A DNA stretch of 36,607 bases from an uncultured Bacteroidales bacterium. Its GTDB lineage: Bacteria; Bacteroidota; Bacteroidia; Bacteroidales; Bacteroidaceae. Shown piece after piece: positions 23,672-32,075 of the stretch (its first letter is position 1; every line of letters starts with the position of its first letter). The position numbers were made by a program, and so were the translations under genes. The notes beneath the pieces are model-generated. The model was not told the DNA's origin and searched no databases. It worked only from the letters and a program-made list of their open reading frames with translations. Location: NCBI GenBank assembly GCA_902784475.1, contig CACZUX010000025.1:1-36607 (forward strand), in the 5' to 3' direction.

Positions 23672-24172
23672 TTACACCCCAACCAAACTTTTTTTTACTT
23701 TTTCTCGCCCGCGGTGCAGATACACCTTCACCTGCGACTCCGTGAGCTCCAAAATCTCTGCGATTTCCGCATAGCTTTTACCCTCTATGTCGCGCAGTTC
23801 CATGATGCTGCGCTGCACTTCCGGCAGGCGGTCCATTGCTTCGCGCACCAGTTTCATGCCTTCTTCCAGTTCCAATGTGCGGTCGGCGCCGGGTGCGGCT
23901 GCAGCGTCGCGCTCGGGGTCCAGTTCCACAGCCTGTAGGCCCGAGCGCTTCAGGCGGTCGAGCGAGAGGTTGCGTACCAGACGCAGCGTCCAGGCTTCGA
24001 CGCTGTCGATAAAGGAAAGGCGTTCACGGTCGCGCCACAGGCGTTCCAACGTGTCCTGCACCACATCTTCCGCTTCTTCCCGGGAGAGTGTGATGCGCTG
24101 GGCCAGGCGGAACATCTTGTCGCGCAGCGGCCAGACGTTTTCTTTAAAACCGAATGACCGTTCCTCGCTCAT
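23672..24172 (-). CDS. ECF-type RNA polymerase sigma factor
   Basis: A 166-residue sigma-70 family protein with only regions 2 and 4, the ECF layout. Region 2: REEAEDVVQDTLERLWRDR (about 31-49), then SVEAWTLRLVRNLSLDRLKR. Region 4: LPEVQRSIMELRDIEGKSYAEIAEILELTESQVKVYLHRGREK, a helix-turn-helix that should read the -35-like element. Its start overlaps the 3' end of argB by 29 bp, so its synthesis is tied to the upstream topA-aroK-speA-argB transcript unless an internal promoter exists. The next gene looks like its regulator. The target regulon is unknown. Confidence 0.93.
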   Translation of the reverse strand: MSEERSFGFKENVWPLRDKMFRLAQRITLSREEAEDVVQDTLERLWRDRERLSFIDSVEAWTLRLVRNLSLDRLKRSGLQAVELDPERDAAAAPGADRTLELEEGMKLVREAMDRLPEVQRSIMELRDIEGKSYAEIAEILELTESQVKVYLHRGREKVKKSLVGV

Positions 24173-24965
24173 GACGGAGGTCGCTCCAGTGGGTGATGAC
24201 CACCTCGCTCACGCCGCCCCTCAGACTGGCAAAGGCGTTCTCCAGTTTGGGCAGCATGCCGCCGCTGACAATGCCTTCGCTCTTGAGCCGGGCAAACGAG
24301 GCTTCGTTGATTTCGCGTATAACACTCCCGTCATCGTCGGCATCGCGCAGCACGCCGGGCTTTTCGAAGCAGTAGGTCAGTGTCACGTCGAAGTGCGGGG
24401 TTAGGGCTTTGGCCGTTTCGGCCGCCATGGTGTCGGCGTTGGTGTTGAGCATGTGTCCCTTGCCGTCGTGGGTGAGGGGAGCCACCACGGGAATGACGCA
24501 GGGGTCGTGGCGCAACAGCAGAGCGAGAGCATCGCCGTCAGCGTTGTCCACATCGCCCACCCATCCGTAGTCCACCGTCTCTTCGTGTCCGTCCTCGAAG
24601 CGCACGAGTTTAGGCGCACGCTTGTGGGCGCGGATGATGTTCATGTCGGCGCCGGTGAGTCCGACGGCATTCACGCCGAGGGCTTGCAGGCGGGCCACAA
24701 GGGTCTTGTTGACCAGTCCGCCGTAGACCATCTGCACCACACGCAGCATTTCGCTGTCGGTGACGCGGCGGCCTTCTATCATGCGGGTCTCGATGCCCAG
24801 TGCGGCAGCCATCTTTGTGGCTGAGCGACCGCCGCCGTGCACCAGCACTTTGGGGCCTTCCAGCGCAGCGAATCCTTCAAGCAGCGCAGAGAGCATCTGC
24901 TCATCTTCCACCACGGCGCCACCCACTTTGATGACGTTCACTTTATTCAAGATAGGTGTATCCAT
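24144..24965 (-). CDS. argB: Acetylglutamate kinase
   Basis: ArgB phosphorylates N-acetyl-L-glutamate (or N-succinyl-glutamate in some Bacteroidota), the second step of arginine synthesis. The 273-residue protein has NVIKVGGAVVED (start of the amino-acid-kinase fold), VLVHGGGRSATKMA, GRRVTD, the substrate loop VGLTGADMNIIRA, NTNADTMAAETAKAL, and SGGMLPKLENAFASL. The C-terminal region runs a few residues past the usual end (HERGTVIRF), and that DNA also encodes the start of the sigma factor. The start is placed at ATG 24965 by the family N-terminus; it overlaps speA by 23 bp. Confidence 0.95.
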   Translation of the reverse strand: MDTPILNKVNVIKVGGAVVEDEQMLSALLEGFAALEGPKVLVHGGGRSATKMAAALGIETRMIEGRRVTDSEMLRVVQMVYGGLVNKTLVARLQALGVNAVGLTGADMNIIRAHKRAPKLVRFEDGHEETVDYGWVGDVDNADGDALALLLRHDPCVIPVVAPLTHDGKGHMLNTNADTMAAETAKALTPHFDVTLTYCFEKPGVLRDADDDGSVIREINEASFARLKSEGIVSGGMLPKLENAFASLRGGVSEVVITHWSDLRHERGTVIRF

Positions 24966-26841
24966 AGAGTCCGGAACGATAGTTAGCGATGAATTCTTTG
25001 CCCTCTGCCTCGGTGATTTTGCCGTCTTTGGTGGCTTTCGACACCCAGATTTCCAAGCGGCGTACAAGTTTCTTCGGGTCGTACTGCACATATTCCAGCA
25101 CGTCGGCTACCGTCTCGCCGTCGATCACCTGGTCGATGGTGTAGCCGTCACCGTTTTCGTTGACGGACAGGTGCACGGCGTTGGTGTCGCCGAAGAGGTT
25201 GTGCATGTTGCCCATGATTTCCTGATAGGCGCCCACGAGGAACACGCCGATGTAGTAGTGCTCCTCGGCCTTCACCTCATGCAGCGGCAGATAGGAGGTC
25301 TGTTGCACGCCGTTGACGTAGGCCGTAATCTTGCCGTCGCTGTCGCAGGTGATGTCCTGTAACTGTGCCGAGCGGGTGGGCTGCTCGTCGAGGCGCTCGA
25401 TGGGCATGATGGGGAAGAGCTGGTCGATGCCCCAGGAGTCCGGCATGCTCTGGAAGAGGGAGAAGTTACAGAAGTATTTGTCGGCCATCTGCTTGTCGAG
25501 CGTGCGCAGCTCGTCTGGCACGTGCTTCTGGTGGTGGGCCAGCTCGGCGATTTCGTGGGAAATGGCCCAATAGAGGCTCTCGATTTGGGCGCGTGTCTTG
25601 AGGTCGATGATGCCGTGGGCAAAAAGCTCCAGAGCTTCTTCGCGGATGTCCTGGGCGTCGTGCCAGTCCTCCAACATACTGCGCGAGGAGAGCTTGTCCC
25701 AAATGTCGGTGAGCTCGTGCACCAGTTTGTGGTCCTCTTCGCCCGGCTCAAAGTCTTCCGGCATGCGCGGTGCAGAGACGCTTTCGAGCACGTCGAGGAT
25801 GAGCACCGAGTGGTGGGCAGAGAGGGAGCGTCCGCCCTCGGAGATGATGTTGGGGTGGGGGATGCCGTTCTTGTCGGCAGCGTCAATGAAGGAGTAGAGA
25901 CAGTCGTTGACGTACTCCTGTATGCTGTAGTTGACGGAACTCTCGGAGTTGCTCGAGCGTGTGCCGTCGTAGTCCACACCGAGGCCGCCGCCGCAGTCGA
26001 CAAACTTGATGGGATAGCCCATGCGGTGGAGCTGCACGTAGAATTGGGAAGCTTCTCTCAGTGCCGATGAAATGCGGCGAATCTTGGTGATTTGGCTGCC
26101 GATGTGGAAATGGATGAGCTTGAGGCAATCGCCCATGCCCATCTCGTCAAGCTGCTGCAGTGCCAGGAGCAGTTCGGAGGAGTTGAGGCCGAACTTGGAA
26201 GCGTCACCGCCGCTCTCGCTCCATTTGCCGGCACCGGTGGAGGCCAGCTTGATGCGTATGCCCAGATTGGGACGCACACCCAGCTTCTCTGCCGCCTGGG
26301 CGATGATGGCGAGCTCGGGCAGTTTTTCCACCACGAGAAAGACTCTCTTGCCCATCTTCTGAGCCAGCAGAGCCATCTCGATGAAGTTCTGATCCTTGTG
26401 GCCGTTGCAGATGATGAGGGAGTCAGAGTCCATGTTGGTGGCCAACACGGCGTGGAGCTCAGGCTTGGATCCGGCTTCGAGGCCCAGGTTGTAGCGTTTG
26501 CCGTGGGAGATAATCTCTTCGACCACGGGGCGCATCTGGTTCACCTTGATGGGGAAGATGATGAAGTGTTCGCCCTGGTAGTTATACTCCTTGGCCGCCT
26601 TGCGGAAACAACTGTCGGTTTTCTCGATGCGGTTGTCCAAGATATCGGGAAAGCGTAGCAGCACGGGGGCGGCCACGTGGCGTGAGGCCAGATGGTCCAC
26701 CACCTCTTTCAGGTCGATTTCCACACCGTTTTTCTTCGGACTCACCGTGACGTGTCCTTTCTCGTTGATGCCGAAGTAGTTCACGCCCCATCCTTTGATG
26801 TTGTAGAGTTCTTCAGAGTCCTCAATCCTCCATTTCTTCAT
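24943..26841 (-). CDS. speA: Biosynthetic arginine decarboxylase
   Basis: SpeA decarboxylates arginine to agmatine with PLP, the entry to polyamine synthesis. The 632-residue, alanine-racemase-fold enzyme has PLP lysine Lys99 (IIFPIKVNQ), GLEAGSKPEL, the HFHIGSQ motif, VDCGGGLGVDYDG, and SEGGRSLSAHHSVLI, all expected. It lacks a signal peptide, so it is cytoplasmic. It lies 34 bp after aroK and overlaps argB by 23 bp. Putting an arginine-consuming enzyme next to an arginine-making one suggests shared control of arginine and polyamine levels, though no ARG-box-like operator is recognisable. Confidence 0.97.
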   Translation of the reverse strand: MKKWRIEDSEELYNIKGWGVNYFGINEKGHVTVSPKKNGVEIDLKEVVDHLASRHVAAPVLLRFPDILDNRIEKTDSCFRKAAKEYNYQGEHFIIFPIKVNQMRPVVEEIISHGKRYNLGLEAGSKPELHAVLATNMDSDSLIICNGHKDQNFIEMALLAQKMGKRVFLVVEKLPELAIIAQAAEKLGVRPNLGIRIKLASTGAGKWSESGGDASKFGLNSSELLLALQQLDEMGMGDCLKLIHFHIGSQITKIRRISSALREASQFYVQLHRMGYPIKFVDCGGGLGVDYDGTRSSNSESSVNYSIQEYVNDCLYSFIDAADKNGIPHPNIISEGGRSLSAHHSVLILDVLESVSAPRMPEDFEPGEEDHKLVHELTDIWDKLSSRSMLEDWHDAQDIREEALELFAHGIIDLKTRAQIESLYWAISHEIAELAHHQKHVPDELRTLDKQMADKYFCNFSLFQSMPDSWGIDQLFPIMPIERLDEQPTRSAQLQDITCDSDGKITAYVNGVQQTSYLPLHEVKAEEHYYIGVFLVGAYQEIMGNMHNLFGDTNAVHLSVNENGDGYTIDQVIDGETVADVLEYVQYDPKKLVRRLEIWVSKATKDGKITEAEGKEFIANYRSGLYGYTYLE

Positions 26842-26875
26842 GGCTCTCTTTTGTGTATGTGTGATTGTGTCAGTG

Positions 26876-27412
26876 TCAGTCCTGGTTCTCTGCTATCTTC
26901 CCGGCGATAATGGCGGCGATATTTTCCACACGCTCTTTGGCGCCCAGATAAGGCACGTCGATAATGATGCGGGCCTTCTCGTAGAAGGGGCTGCGTTGTG
27001 TGAGGCTTTCGCGGATGAAAGCGTCGAGTTCTTCGGGCGTTTTGCCCTGAATGAGCGGACGGATGCTCCGGCCCATCTTCAGGTGGGCGGCGAGCGTCTC
27101 GGGGCTGCATTTGAGATAAACGGTGTGCCCCACCTTGTTCATGTAGTCGATGTTGTCGAAGTAGCAGGGCGTGCCGCCGCCGCATGAAAGCACAATGTCC
27201 TCGAAGGCCGCCGCCTCATGGAGCATTTCGCGCTCGATTTCGCGGAAGCCGCTCTCACCGCGTTCGCTGAAGATTTGGTGTATAGGCTTGCGGTAGCGTG
27301 TCTCGATATACCAGTCAAGATCGTAGAACGTGCGCCCCAACTTTTGGGCCAGATGTCGTCCGACGGTCGTCTTGCCAGCGCCCATGTAGCCGATCAGGAT
27401 GATGCTTTTCAT
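26876..27412 (-). CDS. aroK: Shikimate kinase
   Basis: AroK phosphorylates shikimate at the 3-hydroxyl, the fifth step to chorismate. The 178-residue P-loop kinase has GYMGAGKTT (8-16), substrate residues in DLDWYIE (31-37), Arg57 (FREIERE), the GGG motif at 78-80 and the lid Arg in GRSIRPLI. Length is usual. It follows topA by 10 bp, so it is transcribed from the topA promoter. It completes a set of three shikimate genes in the window with aroA and aroQ. Confidence 0.97.
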   Translation of the reverse strand: MKSIILIGYMGAGKTTVGRHLAQKLGRTFYDLDWYIETRYRKPIHQIFSERGESGFREIEREMLHEAAAFEDIVLSCGGGTPCYFDNIDYMNKVGHTVYLKCSPETLAAHLKMGRSIRPLIQGKTPEELDAFIRESLTQRSPFYEKARIIIDVPYLGAKERVENIAAIIAGKIAENQD

Positions 27413-27422
27413 CGCCGTGCGT

Positions 27423-29693
27423 TTATGCGCCCACGATTTTGAGGCACTCCTCCAGTGTGAGCTGGTCGGCCTTCGCGGCCTGCGCCTTGGTCAGGCGGTA
27501 GTTCTTGCCCTTGTAGGCGATATAGGGGCCGTAACGTCCGTTCATCACCTCCATTTCGGGCTCGTCCTCGAAGTGCTTGAGGTGGCGCTTTTCGTCGGCC
27601 TGCTTCTTTTCCTCAATCAGAGCGACGGCTTCATCGAAGCTGAAGCTCATGGGATCGCAGCCTTTGGGCAGTGAAACGTATTGCTTGCCGTATTGCACGT
27701 AGGGGCCGTAGCGCCCGCTGCCCAGTGTGACGGTCTGACCTTCGTATTCGCCCAGCGTGCGGGGCAGCTTGAAGAGTTCCAGGGCGTCCTCCAGCGTGAG
27801 GGTCTCCATGCTCTGTCCGCGTCCCAGCTGTGCGAAGCGGGGCTTCTTGTCGCTCTCGGCGCTGCCAATCTGAACAACAGGGCCGAAGCGTCCGATCTTC
27901 ACCATGACGGGTTCGCCGGTGGCGGGGTCGTTGCCGAGCACCTTTTCACCTACCTTGTGTTCGGTGTGGGTGTGGAGCGTCTCTTCCACCAAAGGGTTGA
28001 AATCCTTGTAGAAACTCTTGATAAGGCCGTTCCATTTCTTCTTGCCGGAGGCCACGTCGTCGAAGCCCTTCTCTACCTGTGCCGTGAAGTTGTAGTCCAT
28101 GATCTGTGGGAAGTTCTCCATGAGGTAGTCGTTCACGACGATGCCGATATCGGTGGGTATCAGCTTGTTCTTTTCGGCGCCGATGACAATCTTCTTCTGG
28201 GCGCGGCTGATTTTCTCGCCCTTGAGGGTGAGGATGGCATAGGGCTTTTCCTCGCCCTTCTTGTCGCCGCGCTGCACGTATTCGCGCTGCTGTATGGTGG
28301 TGATGGTGGTGGCATAGGTGGAGGGGCGTCCGATGCCCAGTTCTTCGAGTTTCTTCACCAACGAGGCTTCGTTGTAGCGCAACGGTCCGGTGGCATATTT
28401 CTCAGTGGCGGTCACGGTGTTGCGCTGCAGCTCTTCACCCACACGCATGGCGGGCAGCATGCCTTCGCTCTCGCCTTCGCCCTGCTCGTCCACGGTGGCG
28501 TGATACACCTTCATGAAACCGTCGAAGGTCATCACTTCGCCCTGTGCCTGGAAGGTGCTGTCGCCGCCGTCCACGGTCACAACGGTTTTCTCCACTTCGG
28601 CGTCTGCCATCTGCGAGGCGATGGTGCGCTTCCAGATGAGGTCGTAGAGACGCTTCTCCTGATTGGTGCCGTCAATGGCGGTGCGCTCCATGTAGGTGGG
28701 GCGGATGGCTTCGTGGGCTTCCTGCGCACCTTTCGACGAAGTGTGATATTGGCGCGTTTTGCTGTATTTGGCCCCCATCTCCTCGGTGATGTATTGTTTC
28801 GAGGCGGCCAGACAGAGGGCGCTCAGGTTGACGGAGTCGGTACGCATGTAGGTGATGAGACCGTTCTCGTAGAGTCTTTGGGCCACCGTCATCGTCTGCG
28901 ACACGGTCATGCCCAGTTTGTGGGCGGCTTCCTGCTGCAGTGTGCTGGTGGTGAAGGGGGGCGCCGGGGTGCGCTTGGTGGGCTTCTTCTGGATGTCGCT
29001 CACGGTGAAGCGGGCGCCCTGCAGCTGCCGGAGCAGTGCGTCGGCCTCTTCCTCGCTGTGCACGCGCTGCACCAACTCGGCGGGCACGCTTTCGCCCTTA
29101 GCCGTCTGCAGCTGAGCCACCACGCGCCAGTAGCTCTCGCTCTTGAAGGCCTGCACCTCTCTCTCCTTTTCCACCACGAGGCGCACGGCTACGCTCTGCA
29201 CGCGTCCGGCCGAGAGGGCGGGCTTGACTTTGCGCCATAGTATGGGACTCAGCTTGAAGCCCACGATGCGGTCGAGCACACGGCGTGCCTGCTGTGCAGC
29301 CACCAAACTCATGTCGATGGTGCGCGGGTGCTGGATGGCTTCGAGGATGGCGTTCTTGGTGATTTCGTGGAAGACGATACGCTTGGTTTCGTCGCTCAGC
29401 CCAAGCACCTCCTTCAGGTGCCACGAGATGGCTTCTCCTTCGCGGTCTTCATCGGAGGCGAGCCACACGGTCTGAGCGTTCTTGGCCAGTTTGCGCAGTT
29501 CGCTCACCACGTGCTCCTTGTCTTCGGGGATTTCGTATTCCGGCTCGAAAGTGTTTTCGTTGATGCTGAATGATTTCTTCTTGAGGTCACGGATGTGGCC
29601 GTAGGAGGACTTCACCGTATAATCCGACCCGAGAAACTTCTCGATGGTCTTGGCTTTGGCGGGAGACTCCACTATGACGAGGTTCTTGTTCAT
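27423..29693 (-). CDS. topA: DNA topoisomerase I (type IA)
   Basis: TopA relaxes negative supercoils by transient single-strand cleavage. From ATG 29693 the 756-residue protein starts NLVIVESPAKAKTIEKFLG with TOPRIM Glu9 and has the DEDREGEAISWH acidic motif (81, 83). The cleavage Tyr282 is in LITYMRTDSVNLS. The C-terminus has short Gly-Arg-Tyr/Phe-Gly-Pro repeats (GRFGPVVQIG, GRYGPYVQYG, GRYGPYIAYKG) in place of Cys4 zinc fingers, as in Bacteroidota and some other bacteria. The TTG start at 29717 is rejected because it lies in the promoter box. It is first gene of the minus-strand operon. Confidence 0.97.
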   Translation of the reverse strand: MNKNLVIVESPAKAKTIEKFLGSDYTVKSSYGHIRDLKKKSFSINENTFEPEYEIPEDKEHVVSELRKLAKNAQTVWLASDEDREGEAISWHLKEVLGLSDETKRIVFHEITKNAILEAIQHPRTIDMSLVAAQQARRVLDRIVGFKLSPILWRKVKPALSAGRVQSVAVRLVVEKEREVQAFKSESYWRVVAQLQTAKGESVPAELVQRVHSEEEADALLRQLQGARFTVSDIQKKPTKRTPAPPFTTSTLQQEAAHKLGMTVSQTMTVAQRLYENGLITYMRTDSVNLSALCLAASKQYITEEMGAKYSKTRQYHTSSKGAQEAHEAIRPTYMERTAIDGTNQEKRLYDLIWKRTIASQMADAEVEKTVVTVDGGDSTFQAQGEVMTFDGFMKVYHATVDEQGEGESEGMLPAMRVGEELQRNTVTATEKYATGPLRYNEASLVKKLEELGIGRPSTYATTITTIQQREYVQRGDKKGEEKPYAILTLKGEKISRAQKKIVIGAEKNKLIPTDIGIVVNDYLMENFPQIMDYNFTAQVEKGFDDVASGKKKWNGLIKSFYKDFNPLVEETLHTHTEHKVGEKVLGNDPATGEPVMVKIGRFGPVVQIGSAESDKKPRFAQLGRGQSMETLTLEDALELFKLPRTLGEYEGQTVTLGSGRYGPYVQYGKQYVSLPKGCDPMSFSFDEAVALIEEKKQADEKRHLKHFEDEPEMEVMNGRYGPYIAYKGKNYRLTKAQAAKADQLTLEECLKIVGA

Positions 29694-29714
29694 CTCATTT
29701 TTGATTTGCGGCTG

Positions 29715-29722
29715 CAAAGGTA
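29715..29722 (-). promoter_or_regulatory. Bacteroidota -7 box for the topA operon
   Basis: TACCTTTG on the minus strand leaves about 17-20 nt to ATG 29693. It is the best promoter candidate for topA-aroK-speA-argB-sigma-antisigma. Confidence 0.6.
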
Positions 29723-29784
29723 TGACAAAAAAATGAACTGCACCTTATATATTAGCAAAATTTTCACTTTTTTTATAAACTTTA

Positions 29785-29816
29785 TTTGGCCGCTTACGCT
29801 TTTTTTCTTACCTTTG
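29785..29816 (+). promoter_or_regulatory. Bacteroidota promoter (-33 TTTG and -7 box) for the nfeD-like gene
   Basis: TTTG (29785-29788), a 20-bp spacer and TACCTTTG (29809-29816) match both elements of the phylum promoter. Transcription should begin about 20 nt before ATG 29842. Confidence 0.7.
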
Positions 29817-29841
29817 TTTTCCAAACAAACGCAATATCACC

Positions 29842-30441
29842 ATGTTCGACACATTTTATCAGTGGTATGGTCAGTTGGACCCCCATTTGCGCATTTACTG
29901 GTCTGTGGCTCTCATCACCTCCGCCCTTTTCGTCATTCAAGTGGCATTGACCTTCATAGGTCTGGGTCACGGTGACGCCGATTTTGATTTTCAGGCTGCG
30001 GATGCCACGCCCGACGGCGGCCTTGAGGGCATCGACGGCGCCATGCAGATCTTCACCGTACGCAATGTCATCAACTTCCTCCTGGGCGTCTCCTGGGGCG
30101 GTGTGTGCCTGTGGGACGTCATTCCCTCGCGTGTGCTCCTGGCCGTGGTGTCGGTCTTCATCGGCTTGTGTTTTGTGAGCCTGTTCCTGCTGCTCTACCG
30201 CCAGATGATGCGCCTTCAGGCCAGCGGTAACATCCGCATTGAGTCGGCTGTAGGCCAGGTGTGTCAGGTCTATTTGCGTATTCCTTCGGGCCGCAGCGGT
30301 GCGGGCAAAGTACAGATTTCCTTCTCTGGCTCCGTGCAGGAGGTGGCTGCTCAGACCGACGGCGAAGCCCTGGCTTCCGGCACCCGCGTACGTATCATAT
30401 CCGTTATTGATGCACACACGCTACTCGTCACCCCCATTTAA
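29842..30441 (+). CDS. NfeD-like inner-membrane protein with OB-fold domain
   Basis: A 199-residue protein with three hydrophobic helices (about 19-41, 72-92 and 94-116; YWSVALITSALFVIQVALTF, IFTVRNVINFLLGVSWGGVC, VLLAVVSVFIGLCFVSLFL). A C-terminal beta-rich domain (about 130-199: VGQVCQVYLRIP, GKVQISFSGSVQEV, VRIISVIDAHTLLVTPI) fits the OB-fold of NfeD family proteins. NfeD proteins pair with SPFH/flotillin partners, and the next gene is one, 44 bp away. It presumably helps assemble or anchor the flotillin at the inner membrane. A loop rich in Asp and Gly (GHGDADFDFQAADA) between helix 1 and 2 is notable. Confidence 0.85.
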   Translation: MFDTFYQWYGQLDPHLRIYWSVALITSALFVIQVALTFIGLGHGDADFDFQAADATPDGGLEGIDGAMQIFTVRNVINFLLGVSWGGVCLWDVIPSRVLLAVVSVFIGLCFVSLFLLLYRQMMRLQASGNIRIESAVGQVCQVYLRIPSGRSGAGKVQISFSGSVQEVAAQTDGEALASGTRVRIISVIDAHTLLVTPI

Positions 30442-30480
30442 CTTTAAATTTTAAACTCTAAACTCAAAACTTTAAACTTT
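30439..30480 (+). repeat. Heptamer tandem repeat between nfeD-like and flotillin genes
   Basis: Six consecutive 7-base units close to AAACTYT run from the stop codon of the upstream gene to six bases before ATG 30486: TAACTTT, AAATTTT, AAACTCT, AAACTCA, AAACTTT, AAACTTT. The tract is about 85 percent A/T and has no strong hairpin. It contains no obvious Shine-Dalgarno site. Possible roles are an unstructured ribosome-landing zone or a slippage-prone spacer. Confidence 0.8.
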
Positions 30481-30485
30481 CATAG

Positions 30486-32018
30486 ATGGATCCATTCTTT
30501 TTGATTATTGTCCTTGTGGTGGTGGGCGTCCTGCTCGTCATGGCGCTGCTCAACCGCTATCGTCGCTGTCCCTCCGACAAGATTCTCGTCATCTACGGCA
30601 GCAAGTCCGCCAACAGGAGCGCCAAGTGTGTCCACGGCGGCGGTGCTTTCGTGTGGCCCGTTATTGAGGACTACGCTTATCTCTCGCTGACGCCCATCGG
30701 CATCGATGCCAACCTCACCAACGCCCTCTCGCGTCAGAACATTCGTGTTGACGTGCCCTGCCGATTCACCGTGGGCATCTCCACCGAGCCCGAGAGCATG
30801 CTGGCTGCCGCCGAGCGTCTGCTGGGCCTGCAGTCGAGCCAGATTCAGGAGATGGCGCGCGACATCCTCTTCGGCCAGTTGCGTCTGGTCATCGCCACCA
30901 TGTCCATTGAGGAATTGAACTCCGATCGCGACAAGTTCCTCGAGGCCATCACCGCCAATGTCGAGGTTGAACTCAAGAAGATCGGTTTGCGACTGATCAA
31001 CGTCAACGTCACCGACATCAAGGACGAGAGCGGCTACATTGAAGCCCTTGGACAGGAGGCTGCCGCCAAAGCCATCAACGAGGCCAAGGTGCGTGTGGCC
31101 GAGCAGGAGCGAAACGGTGAAATCGGTAAAGCCGAGGCTGTCCGCGAGACACGTATCCGTACCGCCGAGGCCAACGCCGAAGCGGTGAAGGGCGAGAACG
31201 AGGCCAAAATTGCCATCGCCAACTCAGATGCCAACCGCCGTGAGCGTGAGGCTGAGGCGCAGCGCAAGGCCACGGCAGCCGAGAAGATTGCCGCCGCACA
31301 GGCGCTTGAGGAGTCGTACACTGCCGAGCAGAAGGCCGAATTGGCCCGAGCCGAGCGCGAGCAGGCCACCCAGAAGGCTAATGTCATTGTGGCCCAGGAG
31401 ATTGAAAAGCAGCGTATGATTGTGGCTGCCGAAGCCGAAGCAGAGCGCAAGCGTGTGAACGCCAAAGGTGAGGCCGACTCAGTGGCTTTCCGGGCCAAGG
31501 GTGAATCGGATGCCGTTGCCATCAAGGCCAAGGGTGAGGCCGATGCTCTTAAGACGAAGGCAGAGGGTGAAGGCGTGGCCGCTGCCACCCGTGCCCGCGG
31601 TGAAGCTGAAGCCATCTATGCCAAGATGGAGGCCGAGGCCAAGGGTCTCTTTGAGGTGCTCACCAAGCAGGCTCAGGGCTACGACAAGATGATACAGGCT
31701 GCCGGAGGCGATGCCACCAAGGCTTACACGCTGCTCCTGCTGGAGAAACTGCCCGAACTCGTTCGCACTCAGGTGGATGCCATCAAGGGCATCAAGATCG
31801 ACAAGGTCACCGTCTGGGACGGCGGACAGGGTGCCGGCAAAGACGGTCAAACCTCCACGGCGGGCTTTCTTTCGGGCCTAATGAAGTCCGTACCTCCTTT
31901 GGGTGACCTCTTCGACCAGGCCGGCATGGCGTTGCCCGAGTATCTGGGCCGCAAAAACGGCGAAGCACCCGCCCCGGAGGGTGAAAATGAAGAAAAAACG
32001 CCCTCGAAGAAAAAATAA
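30486..32018 (+). CDS. Flotillin-like SPFH-domain protein
   Basis: A 510-residue protein that should form membrane microdomain scaffolds. It has an N-terminal hydrophobic helix (about 5-22), the SPFH/band 7 domain (VPCRFTVGISTEP, QMARDILFGQLR-like, LNVNVTDIKDE region to about 190), then a long Glu/Ala-rich coiled coil (about 195-420). Residues 325-379 form five consecutive 11-residue repeats of the form xAKGEADxxAx. After that a C-terminal region (LLLLEKLPELV, then DKVTVWDGGQG) matches flotillin C-termini; the tail is Lys/Glu rich. The NfeD-like partner is immediately upstream. Lipid-raft-like organisation of the inner membrane is the inferred role. Confidence 0.93.
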   Translation: MDPFFLIIVLVVVGVLLVMALLNRYRRCPSDKILVIYGSKSANRSAKCVHGGGAFVWPVIEDYAYLSLTPIGIDANLTNALSRQNIRVDVPCRFTVGISTEPESMLAAAERLLGLQSSQIQEMARDILFGQLRLVIATMSIEELNSDRDKFLEAITANVEVELKKIGLRLINVNVTDIKDESGYIEALGQEAAAKAINEAKVRVAEQERNGEIGKAEAVRETRIRTAEANAEAVKGENEAKIAIANSDANRREREAEAQRKATAAEKIAAAQALEESYTAEQKAELARAEREQATQKANVIVAQEIEKQRMIVAAEAEAERKRVNAKGEADSVAFRAKGESDAVAIKAKGEADALKTKAEGEGVAAATRARGEAEAIYAKMEAEAKGLFEVLTKQAQGYDKMIQAAGGDATKAYTLLLLEKLPELVRTQVDAIKGIKIDKVTVWDGGQGAGKDGQTSTAGFLSGLMKSVPPLGDLFDQAGMALPEYLGRKNGEAPAPEGENEEKTPSKKK

Positions 32019-32054
32019 TCTGCTTGGGGCGCAGCGCGTTTCGGAATTTTTCCG

Positions 32055-32062
32055 TACCTTTG
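32055..32062 (+). promoter_or_regulatory. Bacteroidota -7 box for tRNA-Leu
   Basis: TACCTTTG, 13 bp before the tRNA 5' end. A small hairpin CGGAA-TTT-TTCCG (32042-32054) lies directly upstream and may end the flotillin transcript. Confidence 0.6.
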
Positions 32063-32075
32063 CCGCCGGTTTGAT

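Noticed and set aside
27681..29240. 519-aa open frame on the plus strand
   Set aside because: It lies entirely antisense to topA, has low-complexity His/Val/Leu content and no promoter or recognisable motif; it mirrors the GC-rich codon bias of topA.
30453..30480. CRISPR-like short repeats
   Set aside because: Units of 7 bp without spacers are a simple tandem repeat, not a CRISPR array.
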